This document shows, piece by piece, positions 1 through 9,945 of a stretch of DNA of 31,912 bases. Position numbers and translations under genes: made by a program. The DNA lies in NCBI GenBank assembly GCA_003427395.1, contig BFEA01000006.1, positions 848,121 through 880,032 on the forward strand, given 5' to 3'. This DNA is from Chara braunii (lineage: Eukaryota; Streptophyta; Charophyceae; Charales; Characeae). Position 1 is the stretch's first letter. Each line of letters opens with the position of its first letter. The notes below the pieces were generated by a model. The model saw only the letters and a program-made list of their open reading frames with translations, had not been told where the DNA came from and ran no database searches.

Positions 1-540
1 CATGTGTTGATGTTCCGGTTCTCACTTAGTTGCTCTTCTACCCATATGAATGTGTTCCACTAGTTCCTTGTCAAGTTCAAGCATGTGTTGATGTTTCGGT
101 TCTCACTTAGTTGCTCTTCTACTCGTATGAATGTGTTCCACTAGTTTTTTGTCAAGTTCAAGCATGTGTTGATGTTCCGGTTCTCACTTCGTTGCTCTTC
201 TACTCATATGAATGTGTTCCAGTAGTTCTTTGACAAGTTCAAGTATGTGTTGATGTTCCGGTTCTCACTTAGTTGCTCTCCTACTCATATGAATGTGTTC
301 CACTAGTTCCTTGTCAAAGTTCAAGCATGTGTTGATGTTCCGGTTCTCAGTTAGTAACTCTTTCACTCATGTGCATGTACTTTCACTAGTTCAAGCTTCA
401 ACTTGTCAAAGTTCATGTGAATGTTAGTGTTTCGTTTCATCACTTGGTTGATCGTTCACTCATGTGCATGTACTTTCGTTAGTTCAACCTTCCGTTGCAT
501 CACTTGGTTGCTCTTTTACTCGTGAGCATGTACTTTCACT
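1..540. repeat. 81-bp minisatellite array, degenerate toward its right end
   Basis: Units starting CATGTGTTGATGTTCCGG recur at 1, 82 and 163 (81-bp period), then become irregular after about 330. On the opposite strand the unit resembles the 91-bp units at 11160-13080 in copy B: both share a TGTTCCG start, a TCAAGTTCA block and a TACTCATnTnnATGTG block. The difference in length is internal. Confidence 0.85.
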
Positions 541-550
541 AGTTCAAGCC

Positions 551-720
551 GGGTGACCGGCGTTTGGCTGCTACTACTATGGGATGGGTGACCGACATTT
601 GGCTGCTACTACTATGGGATGGGTGACCGGCATTTGGCTGCTACCACTGTGGGATGGGTGCCCGGCATTTGGCTGCTACCACTATGGGATGGGTGACGGA
701 CATTTGGTTGCTACTACGGG
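551..720. repeat. 35-bp tandem repeat, about five units
   Basis: GGGTGACCG-type unit starts fall at 551, 586, 621, 656 and 691, an exact 35-bp period. The reverse complement of this unit forms the array at 10928-11160 in copy B, which is a key marker that the two regions are inverted copies. Confidence 0.9.
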
Positions 721-753
721 GTGATGATTTGATTAGGACTAAAAGTCTCTTCT

Positions 754-756
<3 letters not shown>

Positions 757-795
<39 letters not shown>
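757..795. repeat. (CT)n microsatellite
   Basis: An uninterrupted CT run of roughly 19 units. Its inverted counterpart is the (GA)n run at about 9777-9818 in copy B, in the same relative place. Confidence 0.95.
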
Positions 796-796
<1 letters not shown>

Positions 797-798
<2 letters not shown>

Positions 799-1930
799 TG
801 GCATATGACTAACCCCGCATCCCTCACTTTTTACATTGTCAGGGAACGAACGGTAATGAAAAAAGTCAGGCCTCACTTGGTGGAAAAAGAGGGCAAGGGA
901 AGGGTAGTCGGTCCTTTGTGCCGCCAAGAAGGAAAAAGGAAAGGGACATTTGAAAGATTGGGAGAAGGCGGAATCCGGAAGGAAGTACAAGTGAAAGCAA
1001 GGTCAGTTTGACTCAACCATTTTCCCGACTGCATGAGTATGAGAAGAGGATGGATTGATTGAGTGAAAGAAAGGGAACAAAGAGCAGCCAAAGAACAAGG
1101 AAAGATAGGCATGCGAGAAGGGCTATGTGTTGACCCCCAATGGGGGATTGTATTGGTCTTTGCCTTGTGTGGGATTGTGCAGGTAAGTAAAGGCTAGGGA
1201 TGCCTTGAGCGGGATAGGGCCGGGAGAGACCGAGCGGCAAAGAAAAAGGGAAGAGGGGCCAAAGGGGCTGGACCCTTAGCATAAAACCAACCCATGGAAG
1301 TGACCTCTGTGTTTGTGGCTTGGGGAATGTGAAGTAGCCTGTGCATGCAACCTTGCAAAGGGAAATGTGAAGTAGCCTGTGCATGCGACCTTGCAAAGGG
1401 AAATGTGAAGTAGCCTGTGCATGCATGTAAAGGCTTCAAAAAGACTAGGGGGCCTGCGTCAATGATGATGGACGAAATGCTTGAGATTCGAGGGATGCAT
1501 AGATGCGAGGGGGAGGACGGCATCACCGCACCCCGATGATGCCATAGAATTGCAATGCTTAGGGAAATGGTGCGCGGTCTAAGGACGAGGCTTAGCTTGC
1601 GCACAAAAGAAGAAAACTCTCAAAGAACCCTTGGACTGCCTGCGTATTGGAAGGGGCAAATGCTTGAGAACACAACCAAGAAGAAAAAAAAAAAATCAGC
1701 GTTGCGGAATGACCAGCGAGACTACCACCCGGCGTGAGGGCTGAGCTACATCCCCAATGTCAAAACTCTCTCGCGCGATGGCCCACCCCCATCCATCTCA
1801 AAGCACTAGGTGGGGGTGACCTTGGGACGAACGGCCCGCGCCCTGAGCATGAGCGTGGGCGGGCCGAGCCAAATGGGACCCGCTGTGGGGTCGACCAAGG
1901 CTCGAAAGTCTACCGGGGTTCGGCCCTACA
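797..1930 (-). other. Gene-free terminal portion of copy A
   Basis: More than 1.1 kb without a credible gene. On the minus strand it aligns almost end to end with 8647-9776. It includes a C/G-rich terminal 200 bp and a 13-base A run at about 1684 (T run on the other strand). Frames on both strands are short, mutually overlapping and not conserved between the two copies, so I leave them out. Confidence 0.7.
1326..1432. repeat. 38-bp tandem triplication
   Basis: Units beginning AATGTGAAGTAGCCTGTGCA start at 1326, 1364 and 1402 (38-bp period; the third is incomplete). Copy B has a single diverged version near 9146, so the expansion is specific to copy A. Confidence 0.9.
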
Positions 1931-2077
1931 AGGTTCCAACCCCTATCGTATGTTGCCCATTCACCCACCTACGCCTGTGAAAGAGATAGCATTGATTTCT
2001 GAGTATCTTAAGGGATTGGTATATCGTTGCATACTCCCTTGTTTGTCCACTAACTAGTGTGTGTCTGAGAGTGGAAA

Positions 2078-3670
2078 ATGGCGGATCAGGAGGAAGTGAA
2101 GACAAAAGTTCAACAGACTTTTGCCTACCCTTCTACTACACCTCTGACTGCTACTTAGCAGAAGGAGGAGTTGCAGGATAGACTGCAGCAGGAGCAGGCG
2201 CTACTTGCAGAACTTGAGAGACAGGAGGCAGCCGAGCTGGAGGCTGCAATAGATGCCTCACGCAGTGACTATCTGTTGGAGCAGTTGACCAAAGCCATGT
2301 CAGATGAGCGTTGCACCCAGGTGACCAGGAACTTGGCGGAGTGGGCTGTTTTGGAACACAACGCCACCAGTTCCTATTTCACCAATTGGGATGATCGCAT
2401 GGGCCGTCTTGAGTGTGGAGTTGAGGACCTGGTGGCTCAGCAGTCAAAGCTGGTGGCTCAGCAGTCAAAGCTACTGGATACAATTCAGGCTCTGACTGCC
2501 CAGCTGATAGCAGCCAAGCTGATTACTCCTCAGCCTCCTGTACCCAAAGTAAAACCTTCTCCTTCTCTTACTTCATCTTCCTCTGGTTCCCGCCATTCTT
2601 CCCCTTCACCACCTCCCTCCCAAAAAGCCACAGGCCGCCCAATGCTTGAATCTGCTCCTGCGGGTGATCAAAGGGGACCCAAGATTCCACCGCCAACAAG
2701 TTCAAAGGTAACGATCCCAAAGTGGACGTTGGGGACTGGACCATGGGTACCAAAGCCTACTTGAGAGGCTTTACATGTGCAGAGCAGACCAAGGTTGCGA
2801 GGGTGCTGGGACTGTTGGAGGGGCCCGCATTGAAGTGGGCTACCTCAACCTCCAGCAGCCAGGAACAACGCTTGGAGGACTGGGCTTTTGGGCTGGGGGT
2901 GGACAGACTTCTGCAGGCCCTAGAGGACCGCTTTGCAGACAAGGAGCGGGCCCGCAAAGCTGCTGATAGGATTGCTCGCCTGGGGCAACAACGTTATAGC
3001 GGGTCGCTGCAATCTTTGTTTGCAGAGTTCGAGCAGCTCACCTCTACCCTTGGGTTGGTCGTATCAGCAGACGACTTGCTAACCAACTTGTGCAGGGCAG
3101 CGCCTGAGAAGTTTGTTGTTGCTCTATACAGTGCTGGGCACAAGGATTGGAGATCCTTCGACCGTGCAGCCTTGGACATGGAGGCAAAGCTGCATGTCCA
3201 GGCCCCCTCTTCTGATAGAAGAAAAGGAGCCTTCCCTCGTGGTGGCAGAAAGGGAAAGGCTGCCTTTGCACATGCAGGATCTGGATCAGCCAGTGATTCA
3301 GACTCCCAGGTTGATGTACCATCAGCTGGGACTGAGTTAGCTGCCGATATAGATGTTGGCCCTGACTCAGGCTGTTTTGGGAGTTCTGCAGTAGCAGAAA
3401 AGGTTTTCTCCCACCACAGCCTCAACCAGTACCAAGGGGAAGGACAAGGGACGTCGTCCTTCTACCCCTGCTCGGCGCCCTAACCTGCCAAAAGATGTCC
3501 GTATGCCAGTTGACCCAATCAATCCCTGCACTCTTCCCTGGCATGATCTCAAGATCCAGGAAGGAGTCGGGATTAAAAGAAAGGACAGAGGGGTCTGCAT
3601 GCGATGTGAGGGTCAGCACTTCCTGAAGGACTGCCCCTACATGTCAGGCCCGGGTCAGTCAAAAAATTGA
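2078..3670 (+). pseudogene. gag: G1 gag remnant with CCHC zinc knuckle
   Basis: The start is the ATG at 2078 (MADQEEV), preceded by a short leader. A TAG at 2156-2158 interrupts the frame after 26 codons, and reading then continues through a Gln/Glu-rich helical stretch with a short duplicated AQQSKL motif. Around 2690-2720 a one-base shift moves the frame into the core Gag-like region (2722-3483; GDWTMGTKAYLRGF, then a Leu-rich part and a basic RRKGAF segment). A second shift near 3475 leads to the nucleocapsid part. The zinc knuckle lies at 3596-3634 as CMRCEGQHFLKDC, that is C-X2-C-X3-H-X4-C, one residue shorter than the usual X4 before His. The frame ends at TGA 3668-3670. Gag would form the particle and bind element RNA; this copy cannot make a full protein. 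Confidence 0.8.
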
Positions 3671-4356
3671 AGCAGACCCTGGGGACTGTAGTTCCCTCCA
3701 GTGCTGCACCTTCATCCTCAGATGAAGATGAATCTGCAGCTACTTCAGTTGAGACACCGCAGAGTGTGGAAGCTGCGCGGGCAGCATCCTTTTGTTGAGG
3801 ATCCTGACCCGGATCAGGAACAGGAGGAGCATGAGCTGCAGATACTTGCTTCCTTTTTCTTTCATCTGAAAAAATAAAGTCAAGTCAAGTCTGACCTCAT
3901 CCTGCTTCGGCCCCTTATCAATCACATCAGAATCAGGGGGTATTGTGGAGCCACGAGAAACTTCATGTCCCCAAAGCTGTCAAGAAATTGCACCTGGGCA
4001 TGAAAGTTGAGCAGTTGCAGCATCCGGTGCAGGTTAGGATAGGTGACTCCACTACTATCACCATCAGGGAGAAGGTCAGGGGCATCCCTGTTACCATCGA
4101 CAGTGTTGGGGAAGTCAGACACCGTCTGAACTTCTACATAATTCTCGGACCTACCCTTTGATCTGGTGTTCTCAATGCAGTGGCTGAGGGCTGTCAACCC
4201 TAGGATCGACTGGCAGATCCTAAGGTTGAACTCCCCAATGGACAGAGGGTGTATCAGACTTGCAGGATTGCTGTTGAACACCACCCAAAGACCTCTTGCT
4301 ACTGTTTGAGAGCGAGATAATCTTATTCCCTCCCGCGCCAGTACGACCATGAACAT
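3671..4356 (+). pseudogene. G1 retropepsin-like protease remnant (catalytic Asp lost)
   Basis: A degenerate acidic linker (3671-3930) precedes an aspartic-protease-like segment. Where related elements have Asp-Cys/Ser-Gly-Ala-Thr, this copy reads Tyr-Cys-Gly-Ala-Thr (TAT at 3941-3943), so the catalytic aspartate is absent. A one-base shift at the C run near 3966 moves the frame to 3943-4161 (AVKKLHLGMKVEQLQ...), and another shift near 4145 leads to a segment with the family-typical PFDLVFSMQWL motif. The role in the family is cleavage of Gag-Pol. The segment ends where the RT frame opens at 4357. Confidence 0.7.
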
Positions 4357-5760
4357 TTGTTCTTAGCTCTGGTCAAACAAACAAATGCTGCACCTGTTTC
4401 CCGTCCTCCTGAGATACAGCAGGTTGTGGATCAGTATGTTGATCTAATGCAGGAGCCCTTTGGATTGCCCAACCGGCCAACCAACCATCACATCGAGCTG
4501 CTACCTGGAGCGGTCCCTCCCAAGGGCCGCATCTACAGGATGTCCCCTGCTGAGCTTGAGGAGCTCAGAAAGCAGTTAAAGACCTTGACCAGCAAACGCT
4601 GGATTTGATTGAGCACATATGAATTTGGCGCACCAGTGCTCTTCGTTTCGAAAGGGAATCGAGAGCTCAGAATGTGCATCGACTACAGGGGCCTCAACAA
4701 GATAACTAGGAAAAGTACATAGCCTATTCCTAGGATCGATGACCTGCTGGATATGGTTTAGGGCTGCACAGTGTTCAACAAAATTGACCTCAAATCTGGT
4801 TATCACCAGATTGAGATGGCAGAGGAGGATGTCCACAAGACCGCCTTCAAAACTAGATATGGTACTTACAAATATCTGGTTATGCCATTTGGACTTTGCA
4901 ATGCCCCAGGTACCTTCCAGACTGAGATGCACCGCATCTTCAAGCCTTACCTGAACAAGTTCATGGTTGTCTACCTAGATAATATTCTGGTATTCAGTCG
5001 AACTGCCAGGGAGCATGCGGAGCATTTGGCTCTGGTTCTTCAGTCGTTACGTGACAACCAGTGTAAGATCAACAGAGAGAAGTCCTCTTTTGGAGTTCCC
5101 TCTGTCATCTATATGGGTCATGTGATCTCTGGAGATGGGCTGGCCCCTGAAGCAACCAAAATTGCTGCTATTCAGGAGTGTCCCCAACCACAGACAGTGA
5201 GGGATGTCAGGTCCTTCATGGGTTTGGTTTCGTACTACAGGAAGTTTGTCCGGAACTTTTCTGTGGTGACCTCACCCTAGGCTTACCTAACAAACAAAGA
5301 CACTCCTTTTCCTTGGTCCCTCCCCTGTCAGTTGGCCTTCAGACGACTCAAGAAGGCCTTGACTCGTGCACCAGTGCTAAGTTGCCTGACCCCACTTTGC
5401 CATCTATCCTGATTACTGACGCCAGTCAGTATGGCATTGGGGCAGTTCTTCGGCAAGATGATGGGAATGGTCTACGGCCTGTAGAGTTCATGAGCAAGAA
5501 GATCAAGACACAAAAGCTTCAGGACTCTACCTACGAGAAATAGTTGTATGCTCTTGTCTGTGCACTAAAGCATTGGAAGCACTTTCTCCTGGGAAGGCAC
5601 TTCAAGATCTTTTCTGATCATTCCACGCCGCAGTGGATGAAGTCCCAGGGAGAGTTAAACGATAAACTACCACGGTACATTTAGTTCATTGACATGTTTG
5701 ACTTTGAACTGAAACATAAGAAAGTGCTACAACAAAGTAGCAGACACCGTCTCTTGTAGG
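4357..5760 (+). pseudogene. pol: G1 reverse transcriptase / RNase H remnant
   Basis: Nearly the whole RT lies in one frame. The parts seen in order are HHIELLPGAVPPKGRIYRMS, the fingers motif [25 protein letters not shown] (first catalytic Asp present), MPFGLCNAPGTFQ, and the catalytic box VYLDN at 4972-4983, where the usual YLDD has become YLDN. In-frame stops are TGA 4606-4608, TAG 4720-4722, TAG 4759-4761 and TAG 5278-5280. After a shift the RNase H follows: TDASQYGIGAVL (Asp at 5418), then YEK followed by TAG at 5541-5543 exactly where the catalytic Glu of the EL(Y/L)A motif is expected, then SDH. A further TAG interrupts the tether near 5680. This would copy RNA to DNA in a living element; here polymerase and RNase H are both dead. 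Confidence 0.9.
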
Positions 5761-5889
5761 CCAGGCGCTTTTGCGCTGATCTCGTCTACTCACTCCTTTG
5801 GAGAGGAGACCCATAAGACCATTGCCCGTTTACTGCCTCAGGACCCGACTTATGGACCCATAATCAGGAATCTGCAAGCAGATCCCAAC

Positions 5890-7303
5890 TCTGAACCAGG
5901 TTATGCCCTAAGTTCAGACTTGCTGTACACTTACAGCAGGGGTGAGGAACGCTTTTGCATTCCCCAGGACCAGCGACTGAGGACTCTGCTGATGTCAGAG
6001 TGCCATGATGCACGCGACCATTTTGGGTTCCTAAAGTCATATGCAGCCCTGTCGCAACGCTTCTTCTGGAAGGAGATGCGGAGTGATCTGTTGCACTGTA
6101 TTGAAGCTTGTGAGCTCTGCCAGAGAAATAAGGTCGAGCGTAGACCTCCTCTGGGACTGCTCAAACCCTTGCCCATACCTGATGGTTCTGCTGAATCTGT
6201 ATCTATAAATTTTACAGATCTAGGCAAGACCACCCCTCGTGGCATGCGTCAAGTAATGGTCTGTGTGGACAGGTTCTCTAAGTACGCAGAGTTCATCCCC
6301 TTGCCAAAAGTAGCTAGGGCCCCCGCTGTGAGAGCAACATTTTCAGAGAGGTGGGTCACTCACCATGGACCGCCCACTTCTATAGTCAGTGATAGAGATC
6401 CACGATTCTGCAACAATGATTGGCAATCCTACTGCAAGGACTACCTACACTCCCGATTGGACATGACTTCTGACTGTCATCCTGAAGCCAATGGTCAGGC
6501 TGAAGTGATGAACCAAGTCTTGTTTCAGTTGCTGCGACCTGTCATCTCTCCAGATCAACAGGATTGGGATCTCCACCTGACTTGTGTACAACTTGTTTAC
6601 AATACCTCTATCCACTCTTCAACGGGGTTCAGTCCATATCGTTTGCATTGGGGATGTGAGCCACGACAGCCTCTTGATGACATCATCAATAAGGCTAAGT
6701 CTAATCTGACTCCTGACACTGCGGAGTTTACCAGGCGCTACAGAGCCGATGTGGAAAGGGAACGGGCGAACTTGTTCAAGGCTCAAAAGGCCATGATTGA
6801 ACAGGCTAATCACCCCTGAAGTTCTTCCCCCATTCGTACTGGCAATTACGTCTGAATAGCCAGTTCAGAGTTGTCGAGGAAAGAGGATATCTCTCCCAAG
6901 CTGTTGCCACAATACCTGGGTTCGTGGCAAGTGTTAGATACAGTGGGCTCCGATCCTTTTGGCCCGTCGTACGTTATTGACATCCCACTGCATCTACAGA
7001 CCTATCCGGTCTTCCATGCATCCAAGCTAACTTCCCTTCATCCTAGTTGATGCATTCCCAGACCGGCCCCCTCAGTTTGGTCCACTGATCCTTGACAAGG
7101 GATATGAGGTGAAGTCCATCGAGGACGAGTGGGGCACTGGCCCCGAGCGACAGAATCTTGTGAAGTTCTGTTTCCAGCCTCATACTGAGGATAGGTGGTT
7201 CACCAGGAAAAAACTTCTCAAGACAGCAAAGTCTGTGGTACTTCGTTGTGAGGCAGCTCAGAAAGGGAACCTTCCTCGTCGATCTCCTCGTCTGCACCCT
7301 TAG
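5890..7303 (+). pseudogene. pol: G1 integrase and chromodomain-like tail remnant
   Basis: One open stretch (5920-6819) holds the HHCC zinc-binding domain (CHDARDH ... CELCQRNK) and most of the catalytic core. The first catalytic Asp, usually in a (M/I)DF motif, reads Ile-Asn-Phe (AAT at 6208-6210). The second is present in VSDRDPRF and the Glu in NGQAEVMNQ. After TGA 6817-6819 and another TGA near 6853 the same frame gives the SH3-like part (LPQYLGSWQVLD, PVFHASKL). A shift near 7047 leads to a chromodomain-like segment (YEVKSIEDEWGTG ... WFTRKKLL) ending at TAG 7301-7303. Chromodomain tails in this clade are known to bias integration toward marked chromatin. Confidence 0.88.
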
Positions 7304-7423
7304 CTCGGAGGTCCTCTCTCCCCGGGAGGGTAAGCTTGCAACGACTTGCTGATTTCTACTGCCAAGATCTGACTGCGAGGTTGTATAGTCGTGTCTTAGG
7401 GTCAGATTCGTAATTTTGTCTGT
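7304..7423. other. Junction between the converging 3' ends of G1 and G2
   Basis: About 120 bp with no gene. A purine-rich GGGAGGG follows the G1 stop (about 7324-7330) and could be a worn polypurine tract. What follows does not start with TG and has no second copy in the window. It may be residual G1 3' LTR, or the outer part of the G2 LTR if that LTR ends further left than I place it. Confidence 0.4.
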
Positions 7424-7713
7424 GTCAGGGACTAACCGTGAGTTCAGTCAGAGGGAAATCCAAGAGGGACACATCTGTAAATCTGGGAAAATTGTACTCC
7501 TGCAATCAGACTCGCTTTCACTTCCACTTCACATACATGCAAACAGATGGAGATTCACACTGGTGCAAGGCGCCCACTCAAAGCTTAGAGATATGGAAAT
7601 CAATAACACACTTCAGATGCAAGTTCACTTCAACGGGTTACGGGTTCAACCACACACAGGTAGTGAGGTCTAGGGACTACATCCGCTACTGCAAAAGGGT
7701 GAAAACTGTTTCA
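7424..7713 (-). repeat. Probable 3' LTR of G2
   Basis: On the minus strand the chromodomain stop is followed by about 40 nt and a purine-rich GGCGGGAG, then TGAAACAG at 7713, the usual layout of polypurine tract then LTR start. The left boundary is set by the inward TGTCAGGG at 7424, which would give a terminal ...CCCTGACA. That end is a guess because no 5' LTR is available to align. No gene is seen in it. Confidence 0.55.
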
Positions 7714-7751
7714 CTCCCGCCAACCGAAATTCGAGGTCCTTCGAGAATATT

Positions 7752-8642
7752 TCAGTCCAAGGCATGACCTTTACCTTTTTTGTCTCTCTCATAGGCGTAA
7801 ACTATATCGGGAGCGGTCTCTAGAAGTTCTGTTCGTGTGTACCAGCGGTCGTCTTTTGATTCTTGAAAAGAGAATCGGACTTTGTACTGTTTCTGTGGAT
7901 GACCCCTACCTCCAGTTCTAAAGACATCTTCCTCTACTATGCGATCGATGTCGTACTTGCCATCCATATCCGGAGGGATCATGGATCTTTGTGATGGGAA
8001 CTGATCACTCGTATTGCAGGGCAACAACTTCGACGCATGGAGAAAAGGGTAGGTGTGGAGGTGTGCTGGAATCTCTATCGTGTAGGACAGTCCATCCTCT
8101 TCGCCCTTGACTTTTAGGACTGGCCACGGTCCTCTGTATGTTGGCAATAGCTTCTGTGAGATGTTCTCCTCAGGAGCAAATTCTTTAGACTTGACCCAGA
8201 CTAAGTCGCCTACCTGAAACTGCGACGGGTGACGGTGCTTGTTGGCCTGCTCTATCATCCTATGTTGGGCCTTCCTGAGGTTCTCTACAACAGTAGCTAA
8301 CTCTTTCTCGTGCTGTATCGCAAACTCCCTAGTACCGGGTGGTAGCCTCTGGATCGGGTCCCAGTTAAGTCCTTCAAATGGTCTATGTGGTCTAGAAGAC
8401 TTGTGCAATTCATTGGGAGTGCGATAAGTGGCTAAATGCACGTTGTTGTTATATGCACTGGCTACATTTGGGAGCATCTCATCCCAGTTAACTTGATCAT
8501 GTCTAATATACATCCTCAGAACTTGCTGCAGGATCTTATTCATTTGTTCAGTCTGACGGATAGTCGTTGGATGACGGCTAAGACGACATCAACAACTTGG
8601 AGCCATAGACTCTTTTAACTCCTGCCAGTTCTGACTAGTGAA
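7752..8642 (-). pseudogene. pol: G2 integrase C-terminal half, SH3-like part and chromodomain
   Basis: This is the downstream half of the G2 integrase. Right after the copy B boundary it reads FTSQNWQELKES, passes a TGA at 8591-8589, and then is open to 7752. RHPTTIRQTEQMNK carries the third catalytic residue (Glu). The core ends with VASAYNNNVH, then come QFQVGDLVWVKSKEF, a GPWPVLKV motif and FLHASKLLPC, and finally a chromodomain-like end (YDIDRIVEEDVF ... DDRWYTRTELLE) with a short Lys-rich tail. Apart from the TGA the sequence is well kept, unlike G1. It has no start codon or promoter of its own now that copy B separates it from the rest. Confidence 0.9.
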
Positions 8643-8646
8643 CCGG
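8643..8646. other. Target-site duplication CCGG, left side of copy B
   Basis: CCGG directly before TGTAGGGCC. The same four bases follow copy B at 18494-18497, and the uninterrupted integrase needs only one of them. Confidence 0.85.
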
Positions 8647-9775
8647 TGTAGGGCCAAGCCCCGGTAGACGTTCGAGCCTTGGTCGACCCCACTGCAGTTG
8701 GCTCGGCCCGCCCACGCTCATGCTCAGGGCGCGGGCCGTTCGTCCCGGGGCCACCCCCACCTAGTGCTTTGAGATGGATGGGGGTGGGCTATCGAGCGAG
8801 AGAGCTTTGACATTGGGGATGTAGCGTAGCCCTTACGCCGGGTTGCAGTCTCGTTAGTCATTCCACAAACGCTGATTTGTTTTTTGATTCTTGGTTGTGT
8901 TCTCAAGCAAATGCTCCTTCCAATACGCAGGCAGTCCAAGGGTTCTTTGAGAGTTCCTCTTCTTTTGTGCGTAGGCTAAGTGTCGTCCTTAGGCCACACA
9001 CCATTTCCCTAAGCACAGCAATCCTATGGCGTCATCGGGGTGCGGCAATGCCGTCTTCCCCCTCGCCTCTACGCACTCCTTCGTGCCTCATACATTCCAT
9101 CCATCGTAATTGGAGCAGGCCCCTAAGTCCTTTCGGGGCCTTCACACGCATGCACAGGTTACTTCCCATTTCGATTAACAAAAGTCTTACTCTTTTTTTT
9201 CATTCACATTCCAAGTCTCATGCACAAAGGTCTCTCTCATGGGTCAATTTTACACTAAGGGCCCCGTAGCCCCTTTGCCCCCTCTTCCCTTTTCCTTTTG
9301 GCACCCGGTTTCTCCCGGCCCGGTCTCGATCAAGGCATCCCAAGGCCTTACTCACGTGCACAATCCCACACAAAGGCAAAAACCGATACAATCCCCCATT
9401 GGGGTCAACACATAGCCCTTCCCGCATGCCTAACTTTTCCTTGGCTTCTCTTTATTCTCCTTCCTTAGCTCAATCAGTCCATCCTCTTCTCATAGTCATG
9501 CATTCGGGGAAATGGTTGAGTCAACTGACCTTGCTTCAAGCACCAACTTCCTGTAGCCCTTTTTCGGACCCAACTCCTCTCAATCCCTCAAGTGGCTCTT
9601 TCCTTTTCCTTCTCGGCGGCACAAGGGACCGACAACCCTTCCCTTGCCCACTTTCTCCGCCAAGTGAGGACAATTTCTTTTCACCATTCGTTCCTTGGCA
9701 ATGTAACAAGTGAGTGGTGAAGGGTTAGTTATATGCCAAGTGGTGGAAGGGAAGAAGGTTGAGGGGGCCGAAGTA

Positions 9776-9776
<1 letters not shown>
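8647..9776 (+). other. Gene-free left terminal part of copy B
   Basis: No credible gene. It is the counterpart of 1930-797 in copy A, with substitutions and small indels throughout and no preserved frame, which argues against coding. Dense C/T tracts occur on the plus strand. Confidence 0.7.

Positions 9777-9818
<42 letters not shown>
9777..9818. repeat. (GA)n microsatellite
   Basis: An uninterrupted GA run of about 20 units, inverted counterpart of the CT run at 757-795. Confidence 0.95.
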
Positions 9819-9821
<3 letters not shown>

Positions 9822-9945
9822 CTCCCTAATCCTAATCAAGCCTTACCCTTACTTGACCTACCATCCCCTGTTCAAGATTTGAACCCGTTCATCATGGAGT
9901 GAGAGAAGACTGAACTGCATAATTTAGGCTAGAGCACGCACATGT

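Larger units (their letters stand above)
1..1930 (-). mobile_element. Copy A: partial satellite-rich non-coding mobile element (same family as copy B)
   Basis: Read on the minus strand from 1930, this segment follows the start of copy B (8647 onward) closely, roughly 80% by eye over the first kilobase. Both open with TGTAGGGCC and share the same block order: a unique stretch, a GA/CT microsatellite, a 35-bp array, then an array related to copy B's 91-bp array. The segment runs off the left edge. No coding sequence is credible; short frames here overlap each other and match nothing recognisable. Unlike copy B it lacks the 90-bp array and has a 38-bp triplication. The four bases after the terminus (AGGT, 1931-1934) would be one side of its target duplication; the other side is outside the window. 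Confidence 0.75.
1931..7423 (+). mobile_element. G1: decayed Ty3/gypsy chromovirus-type retrotransposon
   Basis: The order gag - protease - RT - RNase H - integrase - chromodomain-like tail is recognisable on the plus strand from 2078 to 7303. I find no matching LTR pair. The 5' side is cut off by copy A at 1930, and the 3' side (7304-7423) has a short purine-rich run but no LTR I can prove. Boundaries are therefore approximate. Multiple frameshifts, at least eight in-frame stops and active-site substitutions show that it is long dead. Confidence 0.85.

Noticed and set aside
2014-2030. TTGGTAT as a G1 primer-binding site for initiator tRNA-Met
   Set aside because: Only the first six or seven bases fit, and no CA-ended LTR precedes it. 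A similar TTGGTAT at 23602-23596 (minus) before G2 gag is equally weak.
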